Below are positions 14,060 through 18,269 of a stretch of DNA of 18,269 nt, piece by piece. Within the stretch, counting starts at the first letter, position 1, and each line of letters begins with the position of its first letter. The position numbers and the translations under genes were made by a program. The notes under the pieces were generated by a model. That model searched no databases. It had not been told where the DNA came from and saw only the letters and a program-made list of their open reading frames with translations. Source of the DNA: Atopobium sp. Its GTDB lineage: Bacteria; Actinomycetota; Coriobacteriia; Coriobacteriales; Atopobiaceae. Location: the NCBI GenBank assembly GCA_015259045.1, contig JABZHD010000009.1, positions 1 to 18,269 on the forward strand, written 5' to 3'.

Positions 14060-14653
14060 ATGGCAATTGATAGGACCCCGGTCCTTAAAAGATGTCGTCA
14101 GCTTGGCATCGATCCCGTTGTGATGGGGATCAATAAGACTTCTAACCGTGAGCCACGTCGCCGTCGTCGCCAGGAGAGCGAGTACGGTATGCAGCTCCGT
14201 GAGAAGCAGAAGGCTAAGTTCATTTACGGCGTCCTTGAGAACCAGTTCCACGGCTACTATGAGATGGCTAAGAAGAACCCAGGCATTACTGGTGACAACC
14301 TGATGAGCATCCTTGAGACTCGTCTTGACAACGTCATCTTCCGCCTTGGCTTTGCTCGTACACGTAAAGAGGCTCGTCAGACTGTCCGTCACGGTCACAT
14401 CACCGTTAACGGTCAGCGCGTTGACATTCCTTCTTATCGCGTAAAGAGCGGCGATGTTATCGCTGTTGCTTCCAAGGCAAAGGATCTTCTTCCAATCAAG
14501 GAAGCTCTCATTTCCTCCGAGCACATGGCAGTTCCTGCATGGCTTGAGGTTGACATTGAGAAGCTGCAGGGCACTGTTCTTCAGCTTCCAACCCGCGATC
14601 AGATCGACCTTGAGATTGACGCACAGCTGATCGTCGAGCTCTACTCCAAGTAA
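14060..14653 (+). CDS. rpsD: 30S ribosomal protein S4 (zinc-free form)
   Basis: S4 nucleates 30S assembly and lies at the mRNA entry tunnel. The 197-residue product starts MAIDRTPVLKRCRQLG and has only one cysteine (Cys12), so it lacks the four-cysteine zinc site seen in some S4 proteins. The S4 RNA-binding domain spans roughly residues 90-150 (ETRLDNVIFRLGFARTRKEARQ... HGHITVNGQRVDIPSY). In E. coli S4 autoregulates the alpha operon. GAAAGGA precedes the ATG, and rpoA follows closely. Confidence 0.98.
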   Translation: MAIDRTPVLKRCRQLGIDPVVMGINKTSNREPRRRRRQESEYGMQLREKQKAKFIYGVLENQFHGYYEMAKKNPGITGDNLMSILETRLDNVIFRLGFARTRKEARQTVRHGHITVNGQRVDIPSYRVKSGDVIAVASKAKDLLPIKEALISSEHMAVPAWLEVDIEKLQGTVLQLPTRDQIDLEIDAQLIVELYSK

Positions 14654-14677
14654 GCCCGACCCGTTTTGGAGGTAGCA

Positions 14678-15619
14678 ATGTCCGAATTTATCCGACCAAA
14701 CGTGTCGGTAGATGAAATCGGCGCAAACGTCGCTCGTGTGAGCGTAGAGCCGCTTGAGCGTGGCTATGGTGACACGCTTGGCAACTCCCTCCGCCGCGTA
14801 CTGCTTTCCTCTCTTGAGGGAGCTGCGGTTGAGGCCATCCAGATTGATGGCGTTCAGCATGAGTTCACTACGGTTGAAGGCGTCTATGAGGACGTTACTG
14901 ACATCGTTCTGAACGTTAAGGGCCTAGTTTTCCGCAACACCAACAACTCTGATGAGGCTGAGGCTTCTATCTCTGTTGAAGGTCCTTGCAAAGTCACTGG
15001 TGCTGATCTTGATGTTCCTATGGGCTACGAGCTGGTTAACCCAGCTCAGCACATTTGCACTCTTGCTGAGGGAGCTCATCTTTCCATGAGACTTCGCCTT
15101 GGTAATGGTCGCGGTTATGTTTCCGGTGAGGATAACGAGCGCGAGAGTGATCCAATTGGATTCATTCACGTTGACTCGATCTTCTCGCCAGTTCGCCGCT
15201 GCGCTAAGGCTGTTGAGCCTTGCCGTGTTGGCCGTCACACCGACTATGATCGTCTGGTGCTTGAGGTTGAGACCAATGGTGCAATCAGCCCTCGCGAGGC
15301 TGTCGTTGAGGCTGCAAACATCATTAACCAGCACATGAGCGCATTCATGGGACTTACTGATTTTGACGAGACTCAGGAAGAGGCTTCGATTTTTGCTAAG
15401 GCAGACGTCGAGGACGATTCCGAGCTTGAGAAGCAGGTTGAGGATCTGGACCTTTCCGTCCGTTCTTACAACTGCCTCAAGCGTGCAGGAATTCACTCTG
15501 TCCGTCAGCTCGTTGATTTCTCTGAGAACGATCTTCTCAACATCAGAAACTTTGGTGTTAAGTCTATTGAAGAAGTCAAGGAAAAGCTCGAGAGCATGGG
15601 CCTGTCCCTTAAGGCTTAG
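14678..15619 (+). CDS. rpoA: DNA-directed RNA polymerase subunit alpha
   Basis: The alpha subunit dimerises to scaffold RNA polymerase assembly and contacts UP elements and activators. The 313-residue product has the assembly-domain signature GYGDTLGNSLRRVLLSSLEG (residues 29-48). Its C-terminal domain (about 250-313) keeps the DNA-contact residues Arg262, Asn265, Cys266, Gly293, Lys295 and Ser296, equivalent to E. coli R265, N268, C269, G296, K298 and S299. The ATG at 14678 follows GGAGGT at ideal spacing; an in-frame TTG at 14666 would start inside the ribosome-binding site. The gene lies between rpsD and rplQ, as usual. Confidence 0.98.
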   Translation: MSEFIRPNVSVDEIGANVARVSVEPLERGYGDTLGNSLRRVLLSSLEGAAVEAIQIDGVQHEFTTVEGVYEDVTDIVLNVKGLVFRNTNNSDEAEASISVEGPCKVTGADLDVPMGYELVNPAQHICTLAEGAHLSMRLRLGNGRGYVSGEDNERESDPIGFIHVDSIFSPVRRCAKAVEPCRVGRHTDYDRLVLEVETNGAISPREAVVEAANIINQHMSAFMGLTDFDETQEEASIFAKADVEDDSELEKQVEDLDLSVRSYNCLKRAGIHSVRQLVDFSENDLLNIRNFGVKSIEEVKEKLESMGLSLKA

Positions 15620-15652
15620 TCGCGCCTTGTCACGCATAGGAGAATGTAAATT

Positions 15653-16144
15653 ATGAGGCACAATAAGAAGAGGGGCATGAAGCTTGGTACTGATGCTAGC
15701 CACACCAAGGCCATCAAGAAGAGCCTGATCCAAGCCCTTTTCACTAACGATCGTATTAAGACTCTTGACGTCCGCGCTAAGGCAGTTCGCGGCGAGGTCG
15801 ACAAGGTCATCACTTGGGCAAAGCGCGGCGACCTTCACGCTCGTCGTCTTGCTATGGCCAAGGTTGGTAACGCAGAGCTTGTCCGTGAGGTATTTGACAA
15901 GGCTGCTCAGGGTATGTGGGCTGACCGCAACGGCGGCTACACCCGTATCATGAAGCTTGGTCCTCGTAAGGGCGATGCTTCTGAGGTTGTTATCCTTGAG
16001 CTCGTTACCGAGCCAGTTCAGCCAAAGGCTTCTAACAAGAAGGCTAAGGCTACCAAGGTTGCTCCTGCTCCTGCTCCTGTAAAGGAAGAGGAGACCGAGG
16101 CTCCAGCAGAGGAGACCGAGCAGACCGAAGAGGCTGCAGAGTAA
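15653..16144 (+). CDS. rplQ: 50S ribosomal protein L17 with acidic tail
   Basis: L17 is near the tunnel exit. The core, residues 1-120, is typical: MRHNKKRGMKLGTDASHTKA, then a GGYTRIMKLGPRKGDASE segment and VVILELV. After it comes an extra 43-residue low-complexity tail, first Lys/Ala-rich, then a PAPAPAP stretch, then Glu/Thr/Ala-rich and strongly acidic. Many L17 proteins stop near residue 120, while several actinobacterial ones carry such tails. TAGGAGAA precedes the ATG at 9-10 bases. The unit ends with the terminator at 16165-16198. Confidence 0.97.
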   Translation: MRHNKKRGMKLGTDASHTKAIKKSLIQALFTNDRIKTLDVRAKAVRGEVDKVITWAKRGDLHARRLAMAKVGNAELVREVFDKAAQGMWADRNGGYTRIMKLGPRKGDASEVVILELVTEPVQPKASNKKAKATKVAPAPAPVKEEETEAPAEETEQTEEAAE

Positions 16145-16164
16145 CTTCTGTCAAAGTGAATCTG

Positions 16165-16198
16165 AAGAGGTCCTGGCTTTTTGCTGGGACCTCTTTTT
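16165..16198 (+). terminator. Intrinsic terminator after rplQ
   Basis: AAGAGGTCC (16165-16173) pairs with GGACCTCTT (16187-16195), with extra G-U pairs towards the loop, and ends in a run of T. It closes the infA-rplQ unit before the ECF transporter genes. Confidence 0.85.
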
Positions 16199-16217
16199 CA
16201 AATGAAGGAGGGTTGTC

Positions 16218-17930
16218 ATGATTGAGTTCAAAAACGTATCTTTCGCATACGGTACGTTAGCTGCTGCGCAATCTATGACTGACGCTGCTTCTGAAGATGT
16301 CATGAGAGCCACTGAGAGCCAATCTCCGCACCCAATGACACTAACCCTTGATAACGTTTCATTTGCCCTAAAGCCGGGCTCTAGAACGGTTGTGCTTGGC
16401 CACAATGGTTCAGGCAAGTCAACGCTTGCAAATCTTTGTAATGCATCACTTTTTCCTCTATCTGGAGAGGTTTTAGTAGACGGCAATTCAGTGACCGTAG
16501 TGCTGTCTACTCAGATTTCTTCCGTTGTGGGAATGGTTCGTCAAGATCCAACAGCGCAACTTGTTTGTGCAACGGTATTTGATGAGGTTGCCTTTGGCCC
16601 TGCTAATCTTGGTTTGTCAAAAGAAGAGATAGTTTCTCGTGTTACTCAAACACTGGAGCTTTGTGACATTGCCGATTTGATTGATGCGCCTACCCATACG
16701 CTTTCTGGAGGTCAACAGCAGCTTGTTTCTATTGCAGCAGCGCTTTCAGTGCATCCACGTTATCTGGTGCTTGATGAGGCATTTGCTCAGCTTGATACTC
16801 GATTCAGAAATCACCTTTCTAAGCTGGTAAACACTCTTGTTACAAACGGGATGGGTATGCTTGAGATTTCTCATTCATTTGAGTCTCTTCCCGGGGCTGA
16901 CCAGGTACTTGTTTTGGAGAAAGGCCAGTTAGTTTGGGCGGGAACTCCCACAGAGTTTCTCTTGGATGTAAACGCAATCGCAAGCGCTGGTTTTGATGAT
17001 GTACTCACAGCAACAGCGCATGTAGCTGCACAGGCTGGCTATACGTTTGATGTGCCTTTTAACGCATCAGAGTTTGTTGCGTTTCTTGTTCAGAACAACC
17101 TTGCGTTTGATGCTTTGGATACCCTTGTGTATCAGCGCGCCCTTGAGGTGGTGCGAGCAAACAACTATGACGGAATTCAGGCGCTTGGCGAGGAACACGA
17201 GCTGACGGTTTGTGGCATTTCTCATGCGTTTGACAAGCCCGTTCTGCATGACGTAACACTATCTGCCACAGGGGAGCTTGTTGTTCTGGTAGGCGCTTCT
17301 GGCTCTGGAAAAACAACCTGCGCCCGCATAGCCGCTGGCCTCATAGAGGCTGATACCGGGCACGCAACAATCGATGCGCGACTGGTGCGTCCTGGAGACG
17401 TCGGTATGTGTTTTCAGCGTCCTCAGGATCAACTTTTTGCCCAAAGTGTTGCTGAAGATATTGCGTTTGGTCCAACTAACAAGGGTTTCTCGCCAGACGA
17501 TGTTGAAGCGCTTGTCGCGTATGCGGCAGCACGTGTGGGGCTTGACCAGCAGGTCATGGACGCGTCTCCGTTGACGCTTTCTGGTGGCCAGGCTCGTCGC
17601 GCGGCGCTTGCAGGAACACTGGCCTGCGCAACGTACGCGGTGGTGTTTGATGAGGCAACGTCTGGACTTGATGGCGAGGCGCGCTCGCAGGTGCTGCATC
17701 TTGCTCGTGAGCTGGCAAACGAGGGCAAGGCGGTTCTTGCAATCACCCATGATGTAAGCGAATGGCTTCCTTTTGCTGACAGAGTAGTGTTTCTCGAGAA
17801 GGGCCGTGTTGTCGCAGACGTCAACGTACAAGAAGCGCAGACAAACCCAGAGATATACGAGGCTGCGCAGCTTGATTGCCCACTGTTTGTAAGCGTATTG
17901 CATGAGCTTTTGGAGGCCTGCCATGTCTAA
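16218..17930 (+). CDS. ECF transporter ATPase, two ABC domains fused (EcfA1-EcfA2 type)
   Basis: Energises an energy-coupling-factor importer for vitamins or metal ions, working with EcfT and substrate-binding S proteins. In many Gram-positives the two ATPases are separate genes after rplQ; here one 570-residue chain has both. Domain 1: Walker A GHNGSGKST (61-69), Q-loop Gln109, signature LSGGQ (162-166), Walker B ending Asp186-Glu187, switch His219. Domain 2: Walker A GASGSGKTT (359-367), Gln400, LSGGQ (454-458), Asp478-Glu479, His511. Both sites look catalytically complete. Between the aromatic Tyr11 and the second strand of domain 1 there is an unusual insertion of about 25 residues (about 14-39). 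AAGGAGGG precedes the ATG. Codon use is less biased than upstream. Confidence 0.93.
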   Translation: MIEFKNVSFAYGTLAAAQSMTDAASEDVMRATESQSPHPMTLTLDNVSFALKPGSRTVVLGHNGSGKSTLANLCNASLFPLSGEVLVDGNSVTVVLSTQISSVVGMVRQDPTAQLVCATVFDEVAFGPANLGLSKEEIVSRVTQTLELCDIADLIDAPTHTLSGGQQQLVSIAAALSVHPRYLVLDEAFAQLDTRFRNHLSKLVNTLVTNGMGMLEISHSFESLPGADQVLVLEKGQLVWAGTPTEFLLDVNAIASAGFDDVLTATAHVAAQAGYTFDVPFNASEFVAFLVQNNLAFDALDTLVYQRALEVVRANNYDGIQALGEEHELTVCGISHAFDKPVLHDVTLSATGELVVLVGASGSGKTTCARIAAGLIEADTGHATIDARLVRPGDVGMCFQRPQDQLFAQSVAEDIAFGPTNKGFSPDDVEALVAYAAARVGLDQQVMDASPLTLSGGQARRAALAGTLACATYAVVFDEATSGLDGEARSQVLHLARELANEGKAVLAITHDVSEWLPFADRVVFLEKGRVVADVNVQEAQTNPEIYEAAQLDCPLFVSVLHELLEACHV

Positions 17931-18269
17931 GTGCCCCTGTGCTCTGCTTAAGCACTTCTCGCTTGCTTCATTGACAGCGCAGACAAAAATCGTTGCCACT
18001 TTTGTGGGTATTGTTGCTCTCTTCTCAGTACAGCAGCCACTTGCCTTTGTGGTGTTCGCCTTGATTTGCGTGAGTCTTTTGTGGAGTGCTCGTGTAAGCT
18101 TGCCGGAGTTTTTGCGCGTAGCAAAGCCTGCGGCGTTCATTTTGCTTATATCATTTGTTGCCAATACGCTGGTGTTTATTGGACATCCCGATATCATTTT
18201 CTCCGGATCAGTTGGTCTTTCTGTGGCGGGTTTTTACAGAAGTACCGTAGCTATTGCCCGCGTGTTGCT
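17923..18269 (+). CDS. ecfT: ECF transporter transmembrane protein EcfT (partial, runs off the window)
   Basis: The ATG at 17923 overlaps the ATPase gene by eight bases and has GGAGG at 17912-17916. The frame stays open to the window end, giving at least 115 residues. The visible part has hydrophobic segments (about residues 22-52 and 69-87), with a LTAQTKIVATF start and a GLSVAGFYRSTVAIARVL stretch resembling the CbiQ/EcfT family. EcfT couples the ATPases to S components. The C-terminal coupling helices with Ala-Arg-Gly motifs lie beyond the window. The N-terminal CPC motif is unassigned. Confidence 0.85.
   Translation, partial: MSKCPCALLKHFSLASLTAQTKIVATFVGIVALFSVQQPLAFVVFALICVSLLWSARVSLPEFLRVAKPAAFILLISFVANTLVFIGHPDIIFSGSVGLSVAGFYRSTVAIARVL

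Noticed and set aside
14924..15838. Minus-strand open frame over rpoA-rplQ
   Set aside because: Shadow of strongly codon-biased genes; it has no recognisable domain.
17259..18197. Minus-strand open frame over the ECF genes
   Set aside because: It overlaps the well-supported ATPase and EcfT on the other strand; its product shows no motif.
1..18269. CRISPR, tRNA, rRNA, insertion sequence or defence system
   Set aside because: No spaced direct repeats, cloverleaf, transposase or integrase signature was seen; the gene content is conserved housekeeping throughout.

Overview
The window is a long block of translation and secretion genes, all on the + strand, in the classic S10-spc-alpha order found across Bacteria. 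From start to end it reads rplC-rplD-rplW-rplB-rpsS-rplV-rpsC-rplP-rpmC-rpsQ-rplN-rplX | rplE-rpsN-rpsH-rplF-rplR-rpsE-rpmD-rplO-secY | adk-map | infA-rpmJ-rpsM-rpsK-rpsD-rpoA-rplQ | a fused ECF-transporter ATPase and the start of ecfT. The adk-map-infA insertion after secY, the zinc-binding S14, the zinc-free S4 and the ECF transporter after rplQ all point to a Gram-positive lineage. Base composition is near 50% G+C and codon use in the ribosomal genes is very strongly biased (lysine almost always AAG, arginine CGT/CGC). My best guess is a moderate-GC member of the Coriobacteriia (Atopobiaceae, Atopobium/Lancefieldella-like). That is recognition from protein flavour and gene order, not a computed result.

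Layout. Positions 1-388 hold no large gene. They contain inverted repeats, a plausible promoter (239-267) and a leader with a short ORF overlapping a long imperfect stem just before rplC. rpsJ, normally directly upstream of rplC, is not in the window. The first unit ends at a strong terminator after rplX (6099-6134). rplE then has its own leader with stacked hairpins. A GAAA-loop terminator follows secY (11189-11217), adk and map overlap by 4 bases, and infA has a good promoter candidate (12700-12728). The third unit ends in a terminator after rplQ (16165-16198). The ECF module follows, with ecfT cut by the window end.

How it works together. The genes supply about two dozen ribosomal proteins, IF-1, the RNA polymerase alpha subunit, the SecY translocon channel, methionine aminopeptidase (N-terminal processing), adenylate kinase (nucleotide balance) and a vitamin/metal uptake ATPase. 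The coding genes are ordinary and intact. The least expected material is between them: many gaps of 60-140 bases carry one to four hairpins, most clearly rplE-rpsN. An 11-base motif (GCGAGAAGAAC/A) also recurs in the intergenic DNA before three of the proposed transcription units. I see no mobile element, CRISPR, prophage, tRNA or rRNA, and no wholly new multigene system.
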